The translations under genes and the position numbers were made by a program. 64,000 nucleotides of DNA from positions 1 to 64,000 of the forward strand of contig NZ_JANQNS010000013.1 of the NCBI RefSeq assembly GCF_028279465.1, read 5' to 3'. The notes under the pieces were generated by a model, which was not told the origin of the DNA, made no database searches, and saw only the letters and a list, made by a program, of their open reading frames with translations. Source of the stretch: Parasphingopyxis sp. (lineage in GTDB: Bacteria; Pseudomonadota; Alphaproteobacteria; Sphingomonadales; Sphingomonadaceae). Below are positions 35,059-43,910 of the stretch, piece after piece (within the stretch, counting starts at the first letter, position 1; each line of letters begins with the position of its first letter).

Positions 35059-36611
35059 ATCCCCGTCTTCAGGAAGCACTGGAACAGGTGCCACTGCTGC
35101 TCGCCGATCATGTTCTGCTATCAGCGGCGGCGCTGTTGCTCGGGCTCGCAGTCGCGCTGCCGCTGGCTGTGGGTGCGTCGCGCAACCTGCGCTTGCGGCG
35201 GATCGCGCTTGGCGCGGCGAGTCTGGTGCAGACCATACCCGGACTCGCCTTGCTGGCGCTTTTCTATCCGCTGTTGCTCGCGCTCAATTCGCTGTTCGCG
35301 CCGGTTGGGCTTGCGCTGCCGGCGCTCGGTTTTCTGCCGGCGTTGCTGGCGCTGGCGCTCTACGCCGTGCTGCCGATCCTGCGCAATGCGGTGACCGGTA
35401 TTGTCGGGATCGATCCGGCGATTATCGAGGCCGCTGATGGCGTCGGGATGACGCGGCGGCAGAAGTTGCGGCTCGTCGAAGCGCCGCTCGCCGCGCCGGT
35501 CGTGATGGCCGGTATCCGCACGGCGACGGTCTGGACGATCGGGGCCGCGACGCTCTCGACGACGGTCGGCCAGTCGAGCCTTGGCGATATGATCTTTGCC
35601 GGGCTCCAGACGCAGAACTGGACGCTCGTGCTTGTCGGCTGCCTCGCGGCGGCGGCGCTGGCGCTGACCGCGGACGCGCTGCTCGGCCTTATCGAAGCGG
35701 GGATCGCGCAGCGCAGCCGCTGGCGGATCGGGGGCGGGCTGATCGCGCTGGCCGCCGGCGTCGTGCTGGCGCTGGCGCCGTTCGCGGCGAGCGGATCGCG
35801 CGACGATGTCGTGACGATCGGCGCCAAGGGGTTCAGCGAGCAATATATTCTCGCGCGCCTGATCGGTAACCGGCTCGAGGCGGCGGGTTATACGGTGCGC
35901 TATCGCGATGGGCTCGGCTCGGCGGTCGCGTTCGAGGCACTCGCGAGCGGCGATGTCGATGTCTATGTCGAATATACGGGCACGTTATGGACCAATGCGA
36001 TGCGGCGCACGGACAATCCGCCGCGCGACGAGATGCTGGCCGAGCTCAGCGATTGGGCGGCCGATACGCGCGGCGCGCTGCTGCTCGGGCGGCTCGGCTT
36101 CGAGAATACCTATGCCTTCGCCGTCACCCAGGAAACGGCCCGGCGCTACGAAATGGAGAGCCTGGGCGATCTTGCCGCCGTCGCGCCGCGGCTGACCATG
36201 GGCACCGATGTCGAATTTCTGAACCGCCCCGAATGGGCGACGATCCGTGATGCCTACGGCCTCGCGTTCGAAGACGCCCAGTCCTACCAGCCGACCTTCA
36301 TGTACCGGGCCGTCGAAAGTGGGCGCGCGGACGTCATCACGGCCTTTTCGTCGGACGGGCGGATTGCGGCGAGCAATCTCTTCGTGCTCACCGATCCGCG
36401 CGGCGCGATCCCCAACTATGATGCGGTGCTGATGGTCGCGCCCGGGCGGGTCGGCGAAGATCGCTTTATCGCCGCGCTCGAACCGCTGCTCGATGCAATT
36501 CCCGTCGAGGCGATGCGCGAGGCCAATTACATGGTCGATCGCGACGCGGACAAAGCGAGTCCCGCCGAAGCCGCCGCCTGGCTCGAGCGCGAAACCGGGA
36601 TTGTGCCCTAG
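35055..36611 (+). CDS. Fused permease and substrate-binding protein of an osmoprotectant ABC importer
   Basis: 518 residues from a GTG overlapping the ATPase stop, with GGAGGAGGGGG before it. Residues 1 to about 230 are the ProW/OpuCB permease with the EAA-like loop AADGVGMTRRQKLRLVEAPLAAP. A further helix (about 228-248) leads into an OpuCC-type binding domain (VTIGAKGFSEQYILARL, ending near YMVDRDADKASP), tethered in the periplasm. Such fusions replace a free binding protein. The pair would import glycine betaine, choline or similar solutes. Its stop overlaps the convergent glycosyltransferase stop by 3 nt. Confidence 0.9.
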   Translation: MNPRLQEALEQVPLLLADHVLLSAAALLLGLAVALPLAVGASRNLRLRRIALGAASLVQTIPGLALLALFYPLLLALNSLFAPVGLALPALGFLPALLALALYAVLPILRNAVTGIVGIDPAIIEAADGVGMTRRQKLRLVEAPLAAPVVMAGIRTATVWTIGAATLSTTVGQSSLGDMIFAGLQTQNWTLVLVGCLAAAALALTADALLGLIEAGIAQRSRWRIGGGLIALAAGVVLALAPFAASGSRDDVVTIGAKGFSEQYILARLIGNRLEAAGYTVRYRDGLGSAVAFEALASGDVDVYVEYTGTLWTNAMRRTDNPPRDEMLAELSDWAADTRGALLLGRLGFENTYAFAVTQETARRYEMESLGDLAAVAPRLTMGTDVEFLNRPEWATIRDAYGLAFEDAQSYQPTFMYRAVESGRADVITAFSSDGRIAASNLFVLTDPRGAIPNYDAVLMVAPGRVGEDRFIAALEPLLDAIPVEAMREANYMVDRDADKASPAEAAAWLERETGIVP

Positions 36612-37405
36612 CCCGGAAATCGCAGGTGGAAATATTCCCGCGCGGCATCGCGCCGTATCGCCTGAACCAGATCGTCGCGTTGGCGGCGGTCCTGTACCCG
36701 TGTCAGCATCGCGCGATTCTCGGCCGCCCGCTCCTCCAAAGACATTTGCAGGCGATAGGGCGTCGGCATGGTGATCACGCCGATCTCGTGCCGCGTGGCG
36801 CATCGGATGCCGTCGAGGCGCAGAAATTTCCGCCACATGAACAGGTCGGTCCAAATGTCTTCGGGCGCTGGCGACCAGCCCTCTTCGAGCCGATGATAGG
36901 CCGTCCGGCGATAGCCGCAGGCCGATGGCCCGAAAAAGTTGAAGCGCTTTTCGAGCATGCGGGTCCGCGTCTTTTCATGTCCCAGATCGAAGCCATAGGT
37001 GAGAAAGCGGCCATCGGGTTCGGCGAGCACCTGCAGCAGATTGCCGAAATCCGCATGGGCGAGCAGCCGGCGCATCTGGGCGAGAAAATCGGGCATCCAC
37101 ATATCATCGTCGGCGATCTGGCAGATGAACCGGCCGCGGCTTTCCTGCTCTATGATCTGCCCGCGATAGGCCTCGCCATGGCGTTCGCCTTTCGGAAAGG
37201 CGCGTACCGCTATCCGGGCGTCGGTCTGCGCCAGCTCTTCGGCCTTCGTCACGGTGGCTGCGGGCGCGCCGTCGCACAGGATGAATAGCTCGAAGGATTG
37301 TTCATGCTGCGCCAATACGCTTTCGACGGCGATGGGCAGCATGTGCGGCGGCCGGTGGATCGGCAGCAATATCGTGAAGACCGGTGCAGTCTGCTCGGTT
37401 GCCAT
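36608..37405 (-). CDS. Family 2 (GT-A) glycosyltransferase
   Basis: 265 residues from ATG at 37405. TILLPIHRPPHMLPIAVESVLAQ is the nucleotide-sugar entry of GT2 enzymes, and ICQIADDDMWMP holds the DxD-like metal site. The C-terminal half (CGYRRTAYHRLEEGWS; EDIWTDLFMWRKFL) is specific to a smaller subgroup and has no membrane helix. It follows the Gfo/Idh/MocA gene by 7 nt and is the last gene of a three-gene sugar operon, so it probably transfers an unusual sugar to a surface glycan. Confidence 0.83.
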   Translation of the reverse strand: MATEQTAPVFTILLPIHRPPHMLPIAVESVLAQHEQSFELFILCDGAPAATVTKAEELAQTDARIAVRAFPKGERHGEAYRGQIIEQESRGRFICQIADDDMWMPDFLAQMRRLLAHADFGNLLQVLAEPDGRFLTYGFDLGHEKTRTRMLEKRFNFFGPSACGYRRTAYHRLEEGWSPAPEDIWTDLFMWRKFLRLDGIRCATRHEIGVITMPTPYRLQMSLEERAAENRAMLTRVQDRRQRDDLVQAIRRDAAREYFHLRFPG

Positions 37406-37412
37406 GGGCCCG

Positions 37413-38324
37413 CTAGCCGACCATCGCGTCGATTTCGGCAAGCCGCTCCACGATGATGCATCCTTTTTCCGCACCCGCAAGCGGCGGCGGACCGCCTTTG
37501 ATATGATCCACAAAGCCCTGAATTTCGGTGAGCAACGGCATGGTATCGGCAAATGCGATCGTTTCGACGTCGCCGCCCGGCGCTGCAACGGGATTGCGGC
37601 GGACGAACAGGCTGGTGTCATAACCGCCGCGTAATTCCAAGATGCCCTGTTCGCCGATTGCGGTGACCCGGCGCAGATGTTCGGCGCTGCAGACGCCGAT
37701 ATCGAGCGTCACCGTCGGTCCGCCTTCCGTTTTGAGTACCGCCGTGCAGCCCAGATCGGGCTGCGCCGCGACGATCGCCTCCGCGCTGTCCAATGGTGGC
37801 ACTGTGCCGAGGATATGATCGGCTATGGACAGGTCATGCGGCGCGAGAATCCAGAAGGGCGAGACGTCGGCATAGCTATGCCCGCTGCTCCAGCGCTGGA
37901 AGCGCAGCCCGAGCAGCGTTCCGATCGTCCCGGCCGCGATCTCGGCGCGCATCGCTTCGACGCCGGAATGGTAGCGCCATTTGTCCATGACAAAGACTTT
38001 GCCGGTATCGGCTTCGCGTATCTTCCGCGCGCCCGCGACATCGGCCGTCATCGGCTTTTCGACGAAGATCGGTTTACCGAATGGCATGAGTGCGAGCACG
38101 ATCTCGGAATGGGTCTTGGTTGGTGTCACCACGACATAGCCGTCCACCTCGGGCAGGTCTTGCCAGTGATCGACGATGGACGCGGCGCCGGTTTCCTCGG
38201 CGATGCCGCGATGTGCCGGATTGCGGCAGGCGACATGGACGCGTGCCCCGCAGGCGATCAGATCGCGCAGAACCAGTTTCCCCCAGCGCCCGCAACCGAC
38301 GAGGCCGATGACGACATCGCTCAT
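37413..38324 (-). CDS. Gfo/Idh/MocA family oxidoreductase
   Basis: 303 residues. The N-terminal Rossmann motif GLVGCGRWGKLVLRDL and the VEKPMT segment, which carries the catalytic lysine, define the family. It should oxidise or reduce a sugar, probably nucleotide-linked, with NAD(P). It overlaps the upstream RmlC-like gene by ATGA and precedes the glycosyltransferase, which suggests biosynthesis of a modified sugar used by that transferase. Confidence 0.87.
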   Translation of the reverse strand: MSDVVIGLVGCGRWGKLVLRDLIACGARVHVACRNPAHRGIAEETGAASIVDHWQDLPEVDGYVVVTPTKTHSEIVLALMPFGKPIFVEKPMTADVAGARKIREADTGKVFVMDKWRYHSGVEAMRAEIAAGTIGTLLGLRFQRWSSGHSYADVSPFWILAPHDLSIADHILGTVPPLDSAEAIVAAQPDLGCTAVLKTEGGPTVTLDIGVCSAEHLRRVTAIGEQGILELRGGYDTSLFVRRNPVAAPGGDVETIAFADTMPLLTEIQGFVDHIKGGPPPLAGAEKGCIIVERLAEIDAMVG

Positions 38325-38875
38325 TCGGCAAATCCGGCGGCGTCGATCATTTCGTCCAGCGTGCCGGCCTGCTGATCCCGTTCGGACAGGATCGGATCCG
38401 TGCAGGGCCAGTCGATGGAGAGCCCCTCGTCATTCCATTGGCAGCCATATTCATCGGTGCCGTCAAAGGCGATGTCGACACCATAGACGTGGATCGAGGG
38501 CTTGCGGAAATAGAAGCCATGGGCGACCCCGACAGGGATGCCGACGATGGCCGGGCGTCCCGCGTCGATAGTCAACAGGATCGCTGTGCCGTGCGTATCG
38601 GAATCGGGCCGTAAGTCCTGCAGACCGAGCAAAAGCTCGCCTTCGATGACGGTCAGCGAATCTTCATGCCGTCCATGGAGATGCACGCCGCGCAGCACAT
38701 TCGGCACGGAGCGCACCATATTCCATTGCTTGGGGGGTATCTTGCCGAGCTGCCAGGATTCACGGAAAATCTCGGTCAGCTCTCCCCGGCTATCCATGTG
38801 CGTCGTCAGCGCGCGGCACTTCAGACCTGCGATGGGCATATCGTCCGAGTCGGCCAAATCTTGAGCGTTGAGCAT
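38321..38875 (-). CDS. RmlC-like sugar epimerase/isomerase (cupin)
   Basis: 184 residues with the dTDP-4-dehydrorhamnose 3,5-epimerase-like jelly roll: RGELTEIFRESW, NVLRGVHLHGRHEDS (with RGVHxH active-site histidine), IPVGVAHGFYF and DEYGCQWNDEGLSIDWP. All RmlC landmarks are present, so it probably epimerises or isomerises a 4-keto nucleotide sugar. No rmlA, B or D is nearby. First gene of the three-gene operon. Confidence 0.85.
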   Translation of the reverse strand: MLNAQDLADSDDMPIAGLKCRALTTHMDSRGELTEIFRESWQLGKIPPKQWNMVRSVPNVLRGVHLHGRHEDSLTVIEGELLLGLQDLRPDSDTHGTAILLTIDAGRPAIVGIPVGVAHGFYFRKPSIHVYGVDIAFDGTDEYGCQWNDEGLSIDWPCTDPILSERDQQAGTLDEMIDAAGFAE

Positions 38876-38948
38876 TTACAAAACCTATCATGTCATAGTC
38901 GGAAACCGAACTGCACTTTTGGTCAGGCCCGGCTGCCGGGACGCCGAT

Positions 38949-39725
38949 CTAGCTGGTGTTCCGTTCGCGTTCGGCGATCCGGTCGATCTTGGCGTGGAGC
39001 GATTTGATCTCATCCATGATCGCGTCGCGCTCGGCGGTCTCGGCTTCCTCCTGGCTCTCATGCATCGCATTGACGATGATAGCGATGAACAGGTTGAGCA
39101 CGACGAAGGAGGTGATGAGGATAAACGGCACGAAGAATGTCCAGGCCATCGGATAGACCTCCATCACGGGCCGCACGATGCCCATCGACCAGCTTTCGAG
39201 CGTCATGATCTGGAACAGCGAATAGAGCGAGGCGCCGATCGACCCGAACCATTCGGGGAAGCGTTCGCCGAACAATTTGGTCGCCATGACCGAGAAGATG
39301 TAGAAGATCAGGATCAGCAGCAGAATGACCGAGCCCATGGCCGGGATCGCCGACAATAGCCCCTGCACGACCTGCCGCATTTTCGGAATGATCGATATGA
39401 GCCGCAGCACGCGCAGGATGCGCAGCGCGCGCAGCACGGAAAATTCCCGGCTGGCAGGCACGAGCGCGGCGGCGACGATCACGAGATCGAACACGTTCCA
39501 GCCGCTCGTAAAGAAGCGGTGGCGATAGACGATCAGCTTGGCGACGATCTCCGCGACGAAGATCGCGATGGCCACGGTGTCGAGCATGCTCAACAGACCG
39601 CCATAATTCGCTTGCAGGCTCGGCACGGTTTCGAGCCCGATCACGATCGCGTTGATGATGATGACGGTCATTATCGCGGCGGTGAACCGCGGCGATTCGA
39701 CGATCCGTTGGAGCCGATCGATCAT
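38949..39725 (-). CDS. Bacterial voltage-gated sodium channel (NaChBac family)
   Basis: 258 residues, one six-helix channel subunit that should tetramerise. S4 has arginines every third residue (LRALRILRVLRLI), and the selectivity filter TLESWSM has the glutamate of NaChBac (TLESWAS), predicting Na+ over Ca2+ selectivity. A C-terminal coiled coil (ESQEEAETAERDAIMDEIK) matches the family's tetramerisation domain. ATG at 39725 is chosen; the frame continues upstream only as a shadow of the exchanger. It starts 2 nt after the exchanger stop, so the two share a transcript. Confidence 0.92.
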   Translation of the reverse strand: MIDRLQRIVESPRFTAAIMTVIIINAIVIGLETVPSLQANYGGLLSMLDTVAIAIFVAEIVAKLIVYRHRFFTSGWNVFDLVIVAAALVPASREFSVLRALRILRVLRLISIIPKMRQVVQGLLSAIPAMGSVILLLILIFYIFSVMATKLFGERFPEWFGSIGASLYSLFQIMTLESWSMGIVRPVMEVYPMAWTFFVPFILITSFVVLNLFIAIIVNAMHESQEEAETAERDAIMDEIKSLHAKIDRIAERERNTS

Positions 39726-39727
39726 GG

Positions 39728-40705
39728 CTATCCGTGGCCGAGCAGCAGCCAGGCGATATAGCCGAAATAGGCAAGGAGCATCAGGCCGCCCGTGATCCGG
39801 CCGAGATGCCGGCTGACCCAGAGCAGCACCATCAGCCCGACGGCGATGCCGAGCAGCAAGGGCAGATCCAGCGTGACGAAAGACGCCGGCACACCGCCAT
39901 TGGCGGCGATCGCCGTAACGCCGCCGATGCCGAGGATATTGTAGATGTTCGACCCGACCACATTGCCGAAGGCGATCTCGCCCTCCTTGCGCAGCGCCGC
40001 CATGACCGAGGTGACGAGTTCGGGCAGAGATGTGCCGATGGCGACGATGGTGAGGCCGATCACGGCTTCGGAAAGGCCCGCGATGCGCGCGAGATCGATC
40101 GACCCCATGACGAGGAAACGGCCGCCCATGATCACCCCGGCAAGGCCGAGGACGGTGAAGAGGATGGGTTTGCCCCAACCGTTGAATACCTCGTGGATGC
40201 GCGGATCGGCGCCCTCGAAGGCTGCGCTCCTGTCATAGGCCGCACCATGATCGTCGGCATGCGATTTCTCGTGAAAATAGGCCATGACGATATAGGTGAC
40301 GAGCAGCATGAGCAGCAGCACGCCGGTGGCGATATTGACCCAGCCGAAGGTCGCGAGCCCGACAAGCAGCGCCGTCGCGCCGAGCGCCACGCCGGCATCG
40401 CGGGTTACGGCCCGGCCCGTCACGGTAAACGGCGCCACCAAAGCCGCCGCGCCCAGGATGAGCAGCGTATTGGCGATGTTCGAGCCGACGACATTACCCC
40501 AGGCGATGCCCGGCGCCCCGGCGAGCGTGGCTTCCAGGCTCGTTACGAGTTCGGGCATCGATGTGCCGAAGCCGAGGATCACGATCCCGACGATCAGTGG
40601 CGCGACGCCGGCGCGTTCCGCCACGCCGACGGCGCCCCGGACCAGCACCTCACCGCCGACGATCAACAGGATCAAGCCGCCGACAATGGCCAAGAGAATG
40701 AGCAT
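39728..40705 (-). CDS. Calcium/sodium antiporter (CaCA family, YrbG-like)
   Basis: 325 residues with two inverted halves, each with an alpha-repeat: GFGTSMPELVTSLEATLAG and AIGTSLPELVTSVMAALRK, with NVVGSNIANT/NVVGSNIYNI following. These form the ion-binding core of Na+/Ca2+ exchangers of about ten helices. It uses the Na+ gradient to expel Ca2+. The Na+ channel gene follows 2 nt later. Confidence 0.93.
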   Translation of the reverse strand: MLILLAIVGGLILLIVGGEVLVRGAVGVAERAGVAPLIVGIVILGFGTSMPELVTSLEATLAGAPGIAWGNVVGSNIANTLLILGAAALVAPFTVTGRAVTRDAGVALGATALLVGLATFGWVNIATGVLLLMLLVTYIVMAYFHEKSHADDHGAAYDRSAAFEGADPRIHEVFNGWGKPILFTVLGLAGVIMGGRFLVMGSIDLARIAGLSEAVIGLTIVAIGTSLPELVTSVMAALRKEGEIAFGNVVGSNIYNILGIGGVTAIAANGGVPASFVTLDLPLLLGIAVGLMVLLWVSRHLGRITGGLMLLAYFGYIAWLLLGHG

Positions 40706-40835
40706 GAACGTGAAATATCCCGGTGATGCGGTTTTTAGCTGGGCGATGTAGTGGGCCGGTGAACCCGTTACAGGCCCGGTCTATAGAATATCGCGCTTGG
40801 GGCCGATAGGCTTTTTCGATTCTTGCCGGACATAG

Positions 40836-41738
40836 TTATGCGAGCTGCGACCGGGCCTCGGCCTGGATATGCTCGGCGATCGCGCGATAGGCGGGCGCAT
40901 AGGCCGCGCCCTCGCGCCAGCTGGCGGCGATCGCGCGGTTCGCCGTCCAATCATCGACATTGAGGACCTTGACGCCGGCCTGGCCGCCGACTTCCGACTG
41001 GATATAGAATTCGGGCAGGATCGAAAGCCCGAGGCCCGATCCCGTCATCTGGCGCAGGCTGTCGAGGCTCGTGCCTTCATAATCGCTGAGCAGTTCGAGG
41101 TTGAGTTCGCTGCAGATCGCCGTGACCTGGCGGTGAAAGCTGTGGCGGCGATCGAGGCTGAGCACGGTCTCGCCGGCGAGATCGGCGCGGGTGACGGTCG
41201 TGCGCGCCGATAGCGGATGATCGGCGGCGGCCACCATATAGAGCCGCTCGCTGAACAGGGGTTCGACATGGAGCGACGGGCCCTCGATCGGCATCGGCCC
41301 GAGCAGCATGTCGAGCGCGCCGCGTGAGAGTTCCATCGCCTGATCGTCGGGAATGCCCTCGCGGATATAGAGCCTGAGATCGGGCTGCTGCCGGTGAAGC
41401 GCCGCGACGATGGAAGGCATCAGATAGGGACCGAGCGTCGGGCTGACGCCGAAGCGCAGCGTGCCGGCCAGCTTCTCACCGGCCCGGTGCGCCATCGCCC
41501 TGAGCTCGCGCACTTCGACGAGAATTTTGCGCGCGCGCTCGACAAGCTCGCGGCCGATCGGGGTCAGTTCGGCGGTCGGGGCGCCGCGTTCGACGAGCAC
41601 GACGCCGAGCCGATCCTCCAGCGTTCTGAGCTGCTGGCTCAGCGTCGGCTGGGAGACATGGACGGCCTGGGCGGCGCGTCCGAAATGCTGATTGTCGGCG
41701 ATCGCGACGAGATATTCGAGCTGGCGAAGCGTCGGCAT
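40836..41738 (-). CDS. OxyR-like LysR regulator lacking the peroxidatic cysteine
   Basis: 300 residues from ATG at 41738 (MPTLRQLEYLVAIADNQHFG), with a LysR winged helix (about 1-60) and an OxyR-type effector domain. The overall sequence follows OxyR, including GSGLGLSILPEFY, but the E. coli Cys199 position is Ser200 (RRHSFHRQVTAIC) while the Cys208 equivalent, Cys209, remains. A disulfide switch is therefore unlikely. It is divergent from the DUF465 gene; no catalase or peroxiredoxin is adjacent. It may sense another ligand. Confidence 0.82.
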   Translation of the reverse strand: MPTLRQLEYLVAIADNQHFGRAAQAVHVSQPTLSQQLRTLEDRLGVVLVERGAPTAELTPIGRELVERARKILVEVRELRAMAHRAGEKLAGTLRFGVSPTLGPYLMPSIVAALHRQQPDLRLYIREGIPDDQAMELSRGALDMLLGPMPIEGPSLHVEPLFSERLYMVAAADHPLSARTTVTRADLAGETVLSLDRRHSFHRQVTAICSELNLELLSDYEGTSLDSLRQMTGSGLGLSILPEFYIQSEVGGQAGVKVLNVDDWTANRAIAASWREGAAYAPAYRAIAEHIQAEARSQLA

Positions 41739-41849
41739 GGCCTGGGTAGTCCTGTATAGATAAATGCTATGACTAAGGTGAGTAGCATTCGATTGGATCG
41801 ATTGCAACGTCGGACATAGGTTATATGCGTAATGATAAGGAAGAACGCC

Positions 41850-42026
41850 ATGAAACGCCGGTTTTACAGTTTGACCGCAAGGCATCGCGCACTGGATGCG
41901 CGGATCGACGCCAGCCGTTCGGTACGTGACCATTCTCCCGACATCGCGCATCTCAAAAGGATGCGGCTTGCCATAAAGGATGAGATTCAGGGCTTGCATA
42001 ACGCCGGCTCGCGCCCCGCCGCGTAA
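41850..42026 (+). CDS. DUF465 (YdcH-like) small protein
   Basis: 58 residues from ATG at 41850 (AAGGA 8-9 nt upstream; an ATG six codons earlier lacks this). HRALDARIDASRSVRDHSPDIAHLKRMRLAIKDEI is split here as HRALDARID and LKRMRLAIKDEI; this helical hairpin is the DUF465 core, found in short cytoplasmic proteins of unknown function. Very basic. Divergent from the OxyR-like gene, so possibly under its control. Confidence 0.8.
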   Translation: MKRRFYSLTARHRALDARIDASRSVRDHSPDIAHLKRMRLAIKDEIQGLHNAGSRPAA

Positions 42027-42151
42027 CAGTCTCCTGTTCCCTCCCTGGGTGGCGCGCCGATGCCCCCTCTAACGGCGCGCCACCCCTTTCTATTTGGGCG
42101 CTCCGCGTCCACACATGACCGTCAGATTCGCACAAACCGAAGAGAGTTTCG

Positions 42152-43357
42152 ATGATCGATCAACTGCGCCCGGCCATTAAGGAATTTCTCGCCCAGGAAA
42201 CGACGGGCGGTTATTTCCTGTTCGCCGCAGCGATCCTCGCAATGATCGTCGTCAATTCGCCGCTGGCGGATATCTATGCCGGTCTGTGGCAGACGCCGGT
42301 AGAGGTGCGCGCAGGCGCGCTGGAGATCGCGAAACCGCTGTTCCTCTGGGTCAATGACGGCCTGATGGCGATCTTCTTCTTCCTCATCGGCCTGGAGGTG
42401 AAGCGCGAGATACTCGATGGCGAGTTATCGTCGATGGACAAAGCCGGCCTGCCGATCGTCGCGGCCATCGGCGGTATGGCGATCCCGGCGCTGGTTTTCG
42501 TCGCGATCAACTGGGGCATTCCCGAAAATCTCGATGGTTGGGCTATTCCGGCGGCGACCGACATCGCTTTCGCGCTCGGCGTGCTTGCGTTGCTCGGCAG
42601 CCGCGTGCCGGTGGCGCTCAAGGTGCTGCTGCTGGCGATTGCGATCATCGACGATATCGGCGCAATCCTGATCATCGCTCTGTTCTACACGTCGAACCTG
42701 TCGATGATGGCGCTGATGCTCGGCGCAGTCGCCGTCGTTGCGCTGTTCCTGCTCAACCGGTTCGGCGTTGTGCGTATCGCACCCTATATCCTGATCGCGA
42801 TCATCCTCTGGGTCTGCGTGCTCAAGTCGGGCGTCCATGCGACGCTTGCCGGTGTCGTCGCCGCGCTTGCCATCCCGCTGAGCGGCGGCAAGGACGGGCA
42901 TTCCCCGCTCAAACATCTCGAGCATCAGCTTCACCCCTGGGTCGCGTTCCTCGTGCTGCCGGTTTTCGCCTTCGCCAATGCTGGGGTCAGCCTCGCGGGG
43001 ATCAGCATCGCCGATCTGATGGCGCCGCTGCCGCTCGGTATCGCGCTCGGCCTCCTGATCGGCAAACAGATCGGCATCTTCGGCTTCGCCTTCGTCGCGA
43101 ACGCGACCGGCATCGTGAAGAAACCCGAGGAGATTTCCTGGGTGCAGCTTTACGGCCTCGCCTGTCTCGCCGGTATCGGCTTCACGATGAGCCTGTTTAT
43201 CGGCACGCTGGCCTTTGGCGATGGCGCCCAGATGGAGCAGGTGAAGCTCGGCGTGATCGTCGGCTCGCTGATCTCCGGGCTGCTGGGTTATTTCCTGCTG
43301 CGTATCTCGGGCAGCAAGCAAAGCGAGACTGCGTCCGCGCAGGCCGCGCCCGCCTGA
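42152..43357 (+). CDS. nhaA: Na+/H+ antiporter NhaA
   Basis: A 401-residue antiporter with about 12 helices. The FFFLIGLEVKREILDGELS block, the PAATDIAFALGVLALLG block with the Asp of the ion site, and AIIDDIGAILIIALFYT with the Asp pair (D163/D164 in E. coli) are intact. It exchanges protons for Na+ or Li+ and supports growth in salt and at alkaline pH. GAGAG-type ribosome site upstream. Monocistronic. Confidence 0.96.
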   Translation: MIDQLRPAIKEFLAQETTGGYFLFAAAILAMIVVNSPLADIYAGLWQTPVEVRAGALEIAKPLFLWVNDGLMAIFFFLIGLEVKREILDGELSSMDKAGLPIVAAIGGMAIPALVFVAINWGIPENLDGWAIPAATDIAFALGVLALLGSRVPVALKVLLLAIAIIDDIGAILIIALFYTSNLSMMALMLGAVAVVALFLLNRFGVVRIAPYILIAIILWVCVLKSGVHATLAGVVAALAIPLSGGKDGHSPLKHLEHQLHPWVAFLVLPVFAFANAGVSLAGISIADLMAPLPLGIALGLLIGKQIGIFGFAFVANATGIVKKPEEISWVQLYGLACLAGIGFTMSLFIGTLAFGDGAQMEQVKLGVIVGSLISGLLGYFLLRISGSKQSETASAQAAPA

Positions 43358-43367
43358 TCGGCATGCC

Positions 43368-43504
43368 TCAATCGGCGGCGGCCGTATAGACGAGGCGAAA
43401 GCCGATATGATTGGTGCCGATGCCGCGCTCCTGAAACTGGCGCGCGGCCGGGCGGTAGCGGGCGCAATAACTGCCGCGCACAGATATGACCCGCCCTTGA
43501 TAAC
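43368..43504 (-). pseudogene. Frameshifted C-terminal remnant of a formylglycine-generating enzyme-like gene
   Basis: One frame gives VIKGGSYLCA, and a shifted frame continues SYCARYRPAARQFQERG and GTNHIGFRLV to a stop. Joined, they match the conserved C-terminal end of FGE/SUMF1-domain proteins, with the two cysteines and RYRPAARQ. Nothing upstream matches the rest of the domain, so about 45 codons survive with a frameshift near 43476. It lies 28 nt past the nrtS stop. Confidence 0.7.
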
Positions 43505-43531
43505 GGCGCTGCCCGGCGCGCGGGGACCGCC

Positions 43532-43783
43532 TTACTTGCCAGCCCGCTGCGTATCGCGAAGCAGCGCCGCGGTGGAGTAGCTGCTCACGCCATAGGGGAC
43601 GAGATACGTCAGCAGAATCTTCCAGATTGGCGGCATGGTCCCGGCCATGATGACATCGCCCTGATTGATCGCGACGAGCAGCGTCCCGATCACCAGCGCT
43701 ACCTTGAAGGCCCGCCGAACGGTCACCGGGTGGAGCAGAAGGCGATAAAAGGGTTCGATCGCATCGACACTTCGATCTGCCAT
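43532..43783 (-). CDS. nrtS: NrtS-like small membrane protein (nitrate/nitrite transport)
   Basis: 83 residues with two hydrophobic helices. VRRAFKVALVIGTLLVAINQGD and the LTYLVPYGVSSYS ending match the NrtS family, described as a small nitrate/nitrite permease. ATG at 43783 has GGAG 7-8 nt upstream. No nitrate reductase is near; it lies between the FGE remnant and the divergent RND operon. The assignment is by sequence pattern only, and other small DUF proteins of the family may have other substrates. Confidence 0.7.
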   Translation of the reverse strand: MADRSVDAIEPFYRLLLHPVTVRRAFKVALVIGTLLVAINQGDVIMAGTMPPIWKILLTYLVPYGVSSYSTAALLRDTQRAGK

Positions 43784-43910
43784 GCCATTCTCCATACGCT
43801 CTCGATATTCGGACCAGTCCCAAGGTTGCAGTTTCGCGTGCAGCCGAGACGATAGCAACCGCGTGCAATCGAGACTGGCCTGTGCCGCCGGCATCGCATA
43901 TCGATTGCCT

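Noticed and set aside
38949-40178. Longer start for the Na+ channel inside the exchanger gene
   Set aside because: The extra 151 residues are an Arg/His-rich shadow of the exchanger; the NaChBac family starts at the ATG at 39725.
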